Origin: Geodermatophilus marinus
GTDB taxonomy: Bacteria; Actinomycetota; Actinomycetes; Mycobacteriales; Geodermatophilaceae
DNA: 62,986 bases
Assembly: GCF_003428645.1 (NCBI RefSeq)
Contig: NZ_QVQH01000002.1
Span: 1-62,986 of the forward strand
Reading direction: 5' to 3'
The notes beneath the pieces were generated by a model. That model was not told the origin of the DNA. It was given only the letters and a program-made list of their open reading frames with translations, and did no database searches. Shown here piece after piece: positions 25,283-32,738 of the stretch. Both the position numbers and the translations under genes were made by a program. How positions within the stretch are numbered: position 1 is the first letter of the stretch; every line of letters begins with the position of its first letter.

Positions 25283-25334
25283 GGGGGCTCCGGCGGGGGA
25301 AGAGGACGGCGTGGACGAGCCGGGGGTCAGCGTC

Positions 25335-25928
25335 TCAGTGACCGGCCGGTAGCGCCTGCCAGCCGCCGGAGGGGGTCACCACCGCGGTGACCGGCCGGTC
25401 GTGCGGCCCGGTCGGCAGGGCGTCGAGCAGCTCGTCGTCGAAGACGACGGCCACCAGGAGCGCGCCGGGGCGGGCGGAGCGCAGCGCCCGGTCGTAGAAG
25501 CCCGCCCCCCGCCCGAGCCGGGCGCCGGTGCGGGCCACGGCCAGGGCGGGCACCACCACGACCGCGGCGTCGGCGAGCGCCTCGCCGGGCAGCCGCGGCC
25601 CGGCCGGCTCCAGCAGCCCGAACCGGCCGGGGAGGAGGGGACCGGTGTGCTCGGCCCACGCGAGCGTCCGGCCGGTGACCGGCACCACGGGCAGCAGCAC
25701 CCGCCGGCCCGCGGCGGCGAGGGCGTCGAGGAGCCGGCCGGCGCCGGGCTCGGCGGGGTCCGGCACGTGCGCGGCGACCGTGCTCCCGGCCGGCACCCCC
25801 GCACCCAGCGCGGCGGCGACCGCGCCGGCGGCCGCCGCCCGCTCCGGCCCCGGGCGGGCGGCGCGCCGGGCGGACAGCCGCCGGCGCAGCGCGGCCTTGG
25901 CGGCGGCGACGTCCTCGGGGTCCGGCAC
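25335..25928 (-). CDS. 5-formyltetrahydrofolate cyclo-ligase
   Basis: 197 residues from GTG 25928. KAALRRRLSARRA starts the fold, and GRLGRGAGFYDRAL-type C-terminal motif (ARLGRGAGFYDRALR) is the ATP/folate-binding signature. The enzyme converts 5-formyl-THF to methenyl-THF using ATP, recycling folate. It is divergent from galU with a 43-bp gap, the arrangement seen in mycobacteria (Rv0992c-Rv0993). No clear ribosome-binding site is visible. Confidence 0.93.
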   Translation of the reverse strand: MPDPEDVAAAKAALRRRLSARRAARPGPERAAAAGAVAAALGAGVPAGSTVAAHVPDPAEPGAGRLLDALAAAGRRVLLPVVPVTGRTLAWAEHTGPLLPGRFGLLEPAGPRLPGEALADAAVVVVPALAVARTGARLGRGAGFYDRALRSARPGALLVAVVFDDELLDALPTGPHDRPVTAVVTPSGGWQALPAGH

Positions 25929-25971
25929 GCCGGGGGAGGGTAGCCGCGGGTCCCTGGCTAGGCTCCCTCGC

Positions 25972-26889
25972 ATGCCGACGCAGAGCCCCCGCCCGACCCG
26001 GAAGGCCGTCATCCCCGTGGCGGGGATGGGCACCCGGTTCCTGCCGGCCACCAAGGCGGTGCCCAAGGAGCTGCTGCCGGTCGTCGACCGCCCGGCGCTG
26101 CAGTACATCGTCGAGGAGGCCGCGCGGGCCGGCCTCGGCGAGGTGCTGATGGTCACCGGTCGCGGCAAGGCGGGGATCGAGGACTTCTTCGACCGGCACC
26201 CGGAGCTGGAGACGGCGCTGGAGAAGAAGGGCGACGAGGGCCGGCTGGCGGCCGTCCACGAGTCGACCGAGGTGGCGCAGGTCCACTTCGTCCGCCAGGG
26301 CGAGGCCCGCGGGCTCGGCCACGCGGTCCTGCAGGCGGCCGCCTTCGTCGGCGACGAGCCGTTCGCCGTGCTGCTCGGCGACGACATCATCGACGCCCGC
26401 GACCACCTGCTCGAGCAGATGCTCGCCGTGCAGGCCGAGAAGGGCGGCTCGGTGGTGGCGCTGCTCGACGTCGGCGCGGAGAACATCGACAAGTACGGCG
26501 CCGTGGCGGTCGAGCCCGGCGGCAGCGAGGACGTCGTCGCGATCACCGGCATGGTCGAGAAGCCGCCGGCCGACGAGGCGCCCAGCACGCTGGCCATCAT
26601 CGGCCGCTACGTGCTGGCCCCCGAGGTCTTCGACGTCCTCCGGGAGACCCCGCCCGGCCGGGGCGGCGAGATCCAGCTGACCGACGCGATGGCCACCCTC
26701 ATCGAGCGCGGCGACCCGATGCACGGCGTGGTCTTCTCCGGCCGCCGCTACGACACCGGCGACCGGCTGGACTACCTCAAGGCCGTCGTCCGGCTCGCCA
26801 GCGAGCGCGAGGACCTCGGTCCGGACTTCCGCGCCTGGCTCGCCGAGTTCGTGGCCGACCTGCCCGGGACGGGCGCGTCGCAGGCCTGA
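25972..26889 (+). CDS. galU: UTP-glucose-1-phosphate uridylyltransferase
   Basis: 305 residues from ATG 25972. PVAGMGTRFLPATKAVPKEL is the nucleotide-binding signature, with LLGDDIIDA and GMVEKPPADEAPS following. GalU makes UDP-glucose for cell-envelope polysaccharides, glycolipids and trehalose. Length is typical. It begins the rightward galU-glp-rimJ-glpR set conserved across actinobacteria. Confidence 0.96.
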   Translation: MPTQSPRPTRKAVIPVAGMGTRFLPATKAVPKELLPVVDRPALQYIVEEAARAGLGEVLMVTGRGKAGIEDFFDRHPELETALEKKGDEGRLAAVHESTEVAQVHFVRQGEARGLGHAVLQAAAFVGDEPFAVLLGDDIIDARDHLLEQMLAVQAEKGGSVVALLDVGAENIDKYGAVAVEPGGSEDVVAITGMVEKPPADEAPSTLAIIGRYVLAPEVFDVLRETPPGRGGEIQLTDAMATLIERGDPMHGVVFSGRRYDTGDRLDYLKAVVRLASEREDLGPDFRAWLAEFVADLPGTGASQA

Positions 26890-26920
26890 CCGCGGGCCGC
26901 GAGGGGCAGCATCGACCCCC

Positions 26921-28327
26921 GTGGTGCGCATGACCGACGACGGCGAGACGGTGACCCCGGTGCACCGGGACACCACCGCGATGGACCTCGCCCAGGGGAC
27001 GACCTGGCGCGGCGGGGTCCCGGCGCCCGCCGCACCCGTGCACGAGACCACCCAGATCGACCGCGGCGCGGTGCCCCCGCCGCCGGCCGCGCCCGAGCCG
27101 GCCCCGCCGCGCCCGGTCGAGCAGCACCTCGACGAGATCCTCGCGGCCGTGCCGCAGCCGCAGCCGATCGAGCTCGCGGTCCTCGACGCGCAGGGGCTGC
27201 TGTGCGCCGAGGAGGTGGTCAGCGAGCGGGCCCTGCCGGCCTTCGACCAGGCCGCGCTCGACGGCTACGCCGCCCGCGCGCTCGACGTCGAGGGGGCCAC
27301 GCCCGAGGAGGCGGCCACGCTGTCCGTGGTGGGGGAGACCGTCGCCGGGCCCAGCGGCCCGTCCGGCATCGGCCCCGGGATGGCGCAGAAGGTGACCGCG
27401 GGCGCGATGCTCCCCGCCGGCGCGGACGTCGTCGTCCCGGCGGTGTGGACCGACCAGGGCGTGGTGACCGTCGCGGTGCAGGCCGGCCCCGAGGCCGGGT
27501 CCTTCGTGCGGCGCGCCGGCGACGACGTCGCGCCCGGCACCACCGCCGTGGGCCTCGGGACGCCGATCGGGCCGGCGCAGATCAGCCTGCTGGCCGCCGT
27601 CGGCCGCGACCGGGTGCTGGTGCGACCCCGCCCGCGGGTCGCCGTCCTCTCCGCCGGGCCGGAGCTGGTCGACATCACCACCCCGCCCGGCCCCGGCCAG
27701 GTCGTCGACGTCAACAGCTACGCGCTGGCCGCCGCGGCCCGCGATGCCGGCGCCGACGCCTACCGCTGGGGGGTCCTGCCCGCCGACCGGCGGCGCCTGG
27801 GCGAGGTGGTCGAGTCCCAGCTGCTGCGCAGCGACCTGGTCGTCATCGCCGGCACGCTCGCCGGCCGGGACGACCCGGTCGTCGAGGTGCTCACCGGTCT
27901 CGGCGACATGCGCTTCTCGCAGGTGACGATGCACCCGGGCACCGTCCAGGGCTTCGGCCGGCTGGGCCACGACGCCGTCCCGGTGATCTGCGTGCCCGGT
28001 GAACCGGTGGCGGCGCTGGTGGCGTTCGAGGTGTTCGTCCGCCCGGCGATCCGGATGATGCTGGGCAAGCGGCAGCTGTTCCGCCGCACGGTGCAGGCGA
28101 TCGCCGCGGAGCGGCTGCTCTCCCCGCTGGGCTACCGGCAGTACCTGCACGGCCAGGTCATGCGCCACCCCGACGGCGGCTACGTCGTCGAGCCGCTGGG
28201 GGACGGCGAGGAGGCGCTGCTGGCCCGCATGGCCCGCGCCAACTGCCTCGTCGTCGTCGACGAGGACGTCACCGAGGTCGCCGCCGGCGGGCTGGTCACG
28301 GTGATGCCGCTGCTGCTCGGCGGCTGA
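26921..28327 (+). CDS. glp: Gephyrin-like Glp / MoeA-type molybdotransferase
   Basis: 468 residues from GTG 26921; ATG 26930 is an alternative. An N-terminal extension of about 65 residues precedes the MoeA fold (ALPAFDQAALDGYAARA, GAMLPAGADVVV, GDDVAPGTTAV, ICVPGEPVAALVAFEVFVRPA). The loop normally reading TGGxSxGxxD is IAGTLAGRDDPV, so catalytic capacity is uncertain. In Corynebacterium the homologous Glp works with the membrane receptor GlpR in cell division, and the glpR homologue lies two genes downstream. It overlaps rimJ by one base (TGATG). Confidence 0.9.
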   Translation: MVRMTDDGETVTPVHRDTTAMDLAQGTTWRGGVPAPAAPVHETTQIDRGAVPPPPAAPEPAPPRPVEQHLDEILAAVPQPQPIELAVLDAQGLLCAEEVVSERALPAFDQAALDGYAARALDVEGATPEEAATLSVVGETVAGPSGPSGIGPGMAQKVTAGAMLPAGADVVVPAVWTDQGVVTVAVQAGPEAGSFVRRAGDDVAPGTTAVGLGTPIGPAQISLLAAVGRDRVLVRPRPRVAVLSAGPELVDITTPPGPGQVVDVNSYALAAAARDAGADAYRWGVLPADRRRLGEVVESQLLRSDLVVIAGTLAGRDDPVVEVLTGLGDMRFSQVTMHPGTVQGFGRLGHDAVPVICVPGEPVAALVAFEVFVRPAIRMMLGKRQLFRRTVQAIAAERLLSPLGYRQYLHGQVMRHPDGGYVVEPLGDGEEALLARMARANCLVVVDEDVTEVAAGGLVTVMPLLLGG

Positions 28328-28947
28328 TGTCCGACCCCGCCCAGCGGCCCGGGTGGCCGGCCCTCCTCTCGGCCGGCCCGGTCGAGCTGCACCCGCCGCG
28401 CCGCCGCGACGCCGAGGAGTGGAGCCGGTTGCGGCTGGCCAACGAGGCGTGGCTGGCCCCGTGGGAGCCGACCGCCCCGGTCGCCTGGTCGTCGCGGCAC
28501 TCGCCGGCCGCCTACCGCGTCATGCGCCGCTCGCTGCTGCGCCGGGCCGCCGCGGGGCAGACGCTGCCGTTCGTGCTGCGCGTCGAGGGCCGCCTGGCCG
28601 GCCAGGTGACGGTCGACAACGTGGTCCGCGGGGCGCTGCGCTCGGGCAGCCTCGGCTACTGGGTGGACCGCTCCGTGGCCGGGCGCGGGCTGGCCTCGCT
28701 GGCCGTCGCGCTGGTCTGCGACCACGCGTTCGGCCCGGCCGGGCTGCACCGGCTGCAGGCCGACATCCGGCCCGAGAACGGGGCCAGCCGGCGGCTGGTG
28801 GAGCGGCTGGGGTTCCGTCAGGAGGGGGTGCTGCGCCGGTACCTGGACATCGACGGCGACTGGCGCGACCACCTCTGCTACGCGCTCCTGGCCGAGGAGG
28901 CGCCCGAGGGCGTGCTCGCCCGGTGGCGCTCCCGCATACCACGCTGA
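28327..28947 (+). CDS. rimJ: GNAT N-acetyltransferase, RimJ-type
   Basis: 206 residues from ATG 28327, overlapping the glp stop by one base. The acetyl-CoA-binding core is GYWVDRSVAGRGLASLAVALV, followed by ADIRPENGASRRLVERLGF and a GVLRRYLDIDGDWRDH end, as in RimJ/RimL ribosomal-protein acetyltransferases. The substrate may be a ribosomal N-terminus or another protein of the set. Its position between glp and glpR is conserved in actinobacteria. Confidence 0.92.
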   Translation: MSDPAQRPGWPALLSAGPVELHPPRRRDAEEWSRLRLANEAWLAPWEPTAPVAWSSRHSPAAYRVMRRSLLRRAAAGQTLPFVLRVEGRLAGQVTVDNVVRGALRSGSLGYWVDRSVAGRGLASLAVALVCDHAFGPAGLHRLQADIRPENGASRRLVERLGFRQEGVLRRYLDIDGDWRDHLCYALLAEEAPEGVLARWRSRIPR

Positions 28948-29103
28948 GGGTCGCCCGACGCGGGTCGCCGTGTCGACACGCCGCCCCGACGGCACTCCCG
29001 TCACACAACAGCTCAGTGACACGCCCGCGCGCCTCCCTCGTCCGGGTGGGGTCAGGCCGTAGCTTCGCCCGGCGAGTGACTCTTGTGACGGGTGGTGTTC
29101 TCG

Positions 29104-29844
29104 ATGGGATCGGGCGTCCTGCTGGCCGCGCTGGTCGTGCTGTGGTTCGTCGTGCTGGTGCCGATGGTGGTGACCCGCGGCGGTGACCGCACCGAGCGGG
29201 CCACGGTCGACGCGGGGCGCACGTTGCAGCGCCGGCGCAGCGTCGACCCCACCGTGCACGCGGCCACCGAGCGGGTGGCGGTCGACCGCGGCGCGCTGCG
29301 GGACTCGGGGGAGCTCCGGGTCGACGTGCACGCCGCCCGCCGCCGCACCCTCGGCGTGCTGCTGACCCTCACCGTGCTGGCCCTGGTCGGCGCGTTGTCC
29401 TGGAGCCCGTGGGTGTGGATCGCCCAGGGCGTCCTCGACGCCGCCCTGGTCGCCTACCTGCTGGTGCTGCGCCGGGTCGCCCGCCGGGAGCGGCTGGCCG
29501 CCCGGCGCGCCGCCCGCGCCGCGGCGCGGGTCGCCCGCGACCGGGCCGCCCGGGAGGCCGCCCGCCCGGCCGCGCGCCCGGTGCCGGCCCCCCGTCCGGC
29601 CCCGGTCGCGGAGGAGCTCTCCGAGGAGGTCGCGGCCGAGGAGGTCGTGCACCACACCGTCGACCTGCCGCACCCGAGCCTGCCGCTGGCGCCGGTCCAC
29701 CCGCTGCGCCCCGGCCGGGTCGTCGCCGCCCGCGCGGCCGCGCCCGCCGGCTGGCAGGACAGCGCGGTGGTCGGCCTGGACGACGACGACATCGGGTTCG
29801 CCGACATCGACGTCTACCAGCCGCGCAGGGTCGTCGGCGGCTGA
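29104..29844 (+). CDS. glpR: Glp receptor / SepX-like division membrane protein
   Basis: About 246 residues from ATG 29104; GTG starts at 29092 and 29095 are possible. Membrane segments lie at the N-terminus (VLLAALVVLWFVVLVPMVV) and in the middle (TLGVLLTLTVLALVGALSW and VWIAQGVLDAALVAYLLVL). Next come an Arg/Ala-rich helix ([20 protein letters not shown]) and an acidic C-terminus with DDDDIGFADIDVYQP. This is the plan of GlpR of Corynebacterium and SepX of Streptomyces, membrane partners in septation that interact with Glp or FtsZ. Identity is supported by synteny with galU-glp-rimJ. Confidence 0.85.
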   Translation: MGSGVLLAALVVLWFVVLVPMVVTRGGDRTERATVDAGRTLQRRRSVDPTVHAATERVAVDRGALRDSGELRVDVHAARRRTLGVLLTLTVLALVGALSWSPWVWIAQGVLDAALVAYLLVLRRVARRERLAARRAARAAARVARDRAAREAARPAARPVPAPRPAPVAEELSEEVAAEEVVHHTVDLPHPSLPLAPVHPLRPGRVVAARAAAPAGWQDSAVVGLDDDDIGFADIDVYQPRRVVGG

Positions 29845-29875
29845 CAGCAGGACCCTCCTCCCCCCGCCGGGGAAG

Positions 29876-29929
29876 GGCCCCGTCCGGGCCCCACCCCTCG
29901 CACGCTCGGGGTGGGGCCCGGACGGGGCC
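29876..29929. repeat. Palindromic element copy B, 22-bp perfect stem
   Basis: Arms 29876-29897 and 29908-29929 pair perfectly around the 10-nt loop TCGCACGCTC. It begins 31 bp after the glpR stop and would act as a strong hairpin at the end of that operon, ahead of tRNA-Ala. The loop and outer arm GGCCCCGTCC are shared with the element at 20511-20570. Confidence 0.85.
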
Positions 29930-30010
29930 GCGGCGGGGGCCCTGTGGGAGGGCCGACCGCCCCCCGGTGGCGGAACCGGGCGGAGCGGGCGGTAGTCTTG
30001 CCGTTCGTCA

Positions 30011-30084
30011 GGGGCTGTGGCGCAGACCGGTAGCGCACCTCGTTCGCATCGAGGGGGTCAGGGGTTCAAATCCCCTCAGCTCCA
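30011..30084 (+). tRNA. tRNA-Ala(CGC)
   Basis: A 74-nt cloverleaf. The acceptor GGGGCTG pairs with CAGCTCC with one G-T pair. The anticodon stem CCTCG/CGAGG holds the loop TTCGCAT, giving anticodon CGC. The T-arm is AGGGGTTCAAATCCCCT. Discriminator A is at 30084 and CCA is not encoded. Confidence 0.95.
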
Positions 30085-30096
30085 CCCAGCACGACA

Positions 30097-30132
30097 CCGA
30101 CGCCGCCGGGGCCCGAGCCCCGGCGGCGTCGG
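30097..30132 (+). terminator. Strong hairpin after tRNA-Ala
   Basis: A perfect 16-bp stem (30097-30112 with 30117-30132) closes a 4-nt CCGA loop, 12 bp after the tRNA. There is no T-tract, as is common for terminators in very GC-rich actinobacteria. It also faces the end of the convergent PRC-barrel gene. Confidence 0.8.
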
Positions 30133-30195
30133 TCGTCCCCGGGCCGGCAACCGGGCCCCGGGGTGCGGGCGGGCGCCGCGCCGCACCCCGCGGAG

Positions 30196-31071
30196 TCAGC
30201 GGCGGCGCTTCACCCTGCGGTTGGTCGCCCGGGCCGCGCGCAGGCCGGCCTCGGTGCCCGCCCGCGTCCCCCGACGGGCCAGGGCGCCGGCCGTCGCGGC
30301 CGCCGGCACCGCCACGGCGCTGGCCTTCCGGGTGCCCCGCCGGGCCGCGCCGGACGCCGTCCGCGCCCCGCGGGACACCCGCTCGGCCGGCGTCGGTGGA
30401 CGCCGCTCCCACGGCCGGCGCGCCCGCAGCCGCCGCCCCCACGGCGGGCGGGCGTGCAGCTGCCGCTCCCACGGCGGGCGCGCCTCCAGCCGCCGCTCCC
30501 ACGGCGCGCGGGCCCGCAGCCGGGCGGCCCGGACGGCGGCCACCAGGGCGGCCAGGACCGCGGCCGCCCCCAGGGCGGCCGGCAGCCGGCTCTTCCGGGT
30601 GGCCCGGGCGGTGTCCCGGCCCCCGGCCGGGGTGGTGGGGGTACCTGCCGCGCCGCTCGCCGGCACCGGGGCCACGGGCGTCCCGGCCGGCTGCTCCCCG
30701 TGCTCGCCGGGAGCGCCCTCGCCGGCACCGGCGGGGAGCAGGGTCTCCGAGGCCTCCCGCGACGCCCGGATGCCGTAGTGGCGGTAGAGCTCCGCCTCCT
30801 CGGCCTCGCTGAGCCGGGGCCCGGCGTCGCGGACGGGCGCGGCGGCGACGGCGTCCCGGGTGACCGTGACGCGCACCTGCCCCGCCTGCTCGGTGGCGTC
30901 CACCACGGGGACGACGACGGTGGCACCGTCGAGGTCGGCGGACACCCACTCCGGTCGCCCGGTGGCCTCGTCGGCGAACACCGCGGTGCACCGGCCGATC
31001 TCGGCACCCTCGCGGTCCACGACGGTCAGTCCGACCCAGGTGCGGGCCTCGTCCCGGTCGGGCAGGTCCAT
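30196..31071 (-). CDS. PRC-barrel domain membrane protein with WE-rich decapeptide repeats
   Basis: 291 residues from ATG 31071, with GGAGGAGA upstream. Residues about 8-80 form a PRC-barrel (WVGLTVVDREGAEIGRCTAVF, broken here; WVSADLDGATVVVPV). A helix with ELYRHYGI follows, as in actinobacterial PRC proteins. One membrane segment lies near residue 170 (ALGAAAVLAALVAAV). Four decapeptide repeats of the type LRARAPWERR come next, then a very basic C-terminus ending RRVKRRR. The basic tail could bind nucleic acid or acidic polymer. Role unknown. Confidence 0.75.
   Translation of the reverse strand: MDLPDRDEARTWVGLTVVDREGAEIGRCTAVFADEATGRPEWVSADLDGATVVVPVVDATEQAGQVRVTVTRDAVAAAPVRDAGPRLSEAEEAELYRHYGIRASREASETLLPAGAGEGAPGEHGEQPAGTPVAPVPASGAAGTPTTPAGGRDTARATRKSRLPAALGAAAVLAALVAAVRAARLRARAPWERRLEARPPWERQLHARPPWGRRLRARRPWERRPPTPAERVSRGARTASGAARRGTRKASAVAVPAAATAGALARRGTRAGTEAGLRAARATNRRVKRRR
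30403..30522. repeat. Four 30-bp tandem repeats in the PRC-barrel gene
   Basis: Units start at 30403, 30433, 30463 and 30493, each beginning CCGC(T/C)CCCACGGC. They encode the 10-residue (L)xARxPWERR repeat after the membrane segment. Differences between units show the repeat is not brand-new. Confidence 0.8.
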
Positions 31072-31322
31072 GGTCTCCTCCTCGGGCTGCGGCGACGACG
31101 GCGGAGGGGCTCCGCCACGGGGAACCCGGGTACCCCGGACGGCGCTCCGGAACCGGGCCGTCGGCCTCCCGGCGCCCGCGCCGGGAGGGAGCGTGGTCGA
31201 CGTCCACCACCCGATCGGGTGACGGGCCCCCCGCCCGGCGCTCAGGCCTGCGGCGGCGAGGCCGATGCCCTCGGTGTCGAGGACGCGGGCCGCTGCGTCC
31301 CACCGTCGTCCGAGGAGCCGCC

Positions 31323-31982
31323 GTGCACCACCGCGTCGCCCGGGCCCGCCGCACCGTGCTCCCCGTCGCGGTGCCCGTGGGCCTGGTGATGAGCCTGGCC
31401 GTGACCTGGGGCTCCACCCACGCGGCCTTCACCGCGAGCACCGGCAACGCCGGCAACTCCTGGCAGGCCGGCACCGTCGTGCTCGCCGACAGCGACAGCG
31501 GCTCGGCTCTCTTCACCAGCGCCGGGGACGGCTCCGTGCGGCCCGGCTCGACCCGGTCGCGGTGCATCCGGGTCGACTACACCGGCACCCTGGACGCGGA
31601 CATCCGCATGTACGTCGGGACGCCGACCAGCGGGGGGACCACGCTGGACCCCTACCTCGGGATGAGCGTGGAGCGGGGCACGGACGTCAGCTCGACGACC
31701 CCTGTCGCGGCCGACTGCACCGGGTTCACCCCGACCGCCACACCGACGTTCCTCTACAACACCGCGCGAGCCGACGCGGCGGGGGCAGATCCCTCGCGGA
31801 CGCTGACCCACCTCAAGGCGACCCACCCGGACTACGCGAGCGGCCTGGTCGTGAGCGCGTCCACCGCCCCCGGCACGTACCTCACCCTGCGGATCAGCTA
31901 CGCGGTCCGGGACGACAACGCGGCGCAGGGCACGCGGTCCGACGCCACGTTCACGTGGGAAGCCCGGAGCACCCAGCCGTGA
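31323..31982 (+). CDS. TasA/camelysin-like secreted protein with SipW-type signal
   Basis: 219 residues from GTG 31323, with GAGGAG 6 nt upstream. The signal segment VAVPVGLVMSLAVTWGSTHA runs straight into AAFTASTGNAGNSW, the pattern of SipW-processed proteins. The mature part has ALFTSAGDGSVRPGSTRSRC, YLGMSVERGT and a late beta region, resembling the TasA/camelysin fold of biofilm matrix and surface proteins. It overlaps the downstream signal peptidase by GTGA, tying the two together. It is a likely exported fibre or surface protein. Confidence 0.75.
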   Translation: MHHRVARARRTVLPVAVPVGLVMSLAVTWGSTHAAFTASTGNAGNSWQAGTVVLADSDSGSALFTSAGDGSVRPGSTRSRCIRVDYTGTLDADIRMYVGTPTSGGTTLDPYLGMSVERGTDVSSTTPVAADCTGFTPTATPTFLYNTARADAAGADPSRTLTHLKATHPDYASGLVVSASTAPGTYLTLRISYAVRDDNAAQGTRSDATFTWEARSTQP

Positions 31983-32695
31983 CCGCGCACCCCCCGGGCG
32001 GCGGCTCCAGGCGGTACCGCCCGCCCCGCACGCCCCTCGGGCGGGGCGGTGCGCTGCGCTCGGCGTCCCGCGTGGTCGTCGCCACCGTGCTGGTGGCCCT
32101 GGCCGGCCTGGTGGTCCTCGCCCTCGCGCCGCGACTGGTGGGCTTCCAGGGCCACGTGGTCGTCTCCGGCTCGATGGAGCCGCGCCTCTCCGTCGGCGAC
32201 GTGGTGCTGACCCGACCGGTGCGCCCGCAGGACCTGCGGCCCGGGCAGGTGCTGCTCTTCCCCGATCCCGAGGGGGCCGACCGGCTGGTGCTCCACCGCC
32301 TCGTCTCGTTCGACGACCGCGGGGACCTCGTCACGCGGGGCGATGCCAACCGGAGCAACGACAGCACCCACGTGCCGGCCTCCAGCGTGCTCGGCGCGGC
32401 GCAGCTGCGGGTGCCCTCCGTCGGGCTGCCCGCGTACTGGCGGCTGACCGGTCAGTGGGGCCACCTGGGCCTGCTCGCCGTCTCGCTGGCGGCGGCGACC
32501 GCCGTCACCGTCCGCGGGTCGGGCGGCCGGGCCGGGGGGCCGCGGGGCCGCACCAGCGCCGACCGGCTCGCGACCCCACCGGTCGCGGACCGCGTCGTGC
32601 GCCTGGTCGGGCTGCCCCCCGTCCCCGCCCCCGACCGGCACGGGAGCGGTGCGCGGGGCCGGATCCCGCTCGCGGCCGGTGGCCCCGCCTGGTGA
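31979..32695 (+). CDS. sipW: Signal peptidase I, SipW (ER/archaeal) type
   Basis: 238 residues from GTG 31979. A membrane segment (VVVATVLVALAGLVVLAL) precedes the catalytic Ser in VVSGSMEPRLSVGDVVL. The general base is His in RLVLHRLVSF rather than Lys, and TRGDANRSND follows: the S26B Ser-His-Asp layout of SipW and eukaryotic SPC enzymes. A second membrane helix follows (LGLLAVSLAAATAVTV), then a long Arg/Pro-rich tail. It should cleave the signal peptides of the adjacent secreted proteins. It overlaps the preceding TasA-like gene. Confidence 0.88.
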   Translation: MTAHPPGGGSRRYRPPRTPLGRGGALRSASRVVVATVLVALAGLVVLALAPRLVGFQGHVVVSGSMEPRLSVGDVVLTRPVRPQDLRPGQVLLFPDPEGADRLVLHRLVSFDDRGDLVTRGDANRSNDSTHVPASSVLGAAQLRVPSVGLPAYWRLTGQWGHLGLLAVSLAAATAVTVRGSGGRAGGPRGRTSADRLATPPVADRVVRLVGLPPVPAPDRHGSGARGRIPLAAGGPAW

Positions 32696-32738
32696 CCGGC
32701 GCCGCCCTGCTCAACATCCGCTGCGCGCCGCCGAAGAC

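Noticed and set aside
31979..32695. Housekeeping LepB signal peptidase
   Set aside because: The base is His in the ER/SipW arrangement rather than the Lys of LepB, and the gene is coupled to specialised substrates.
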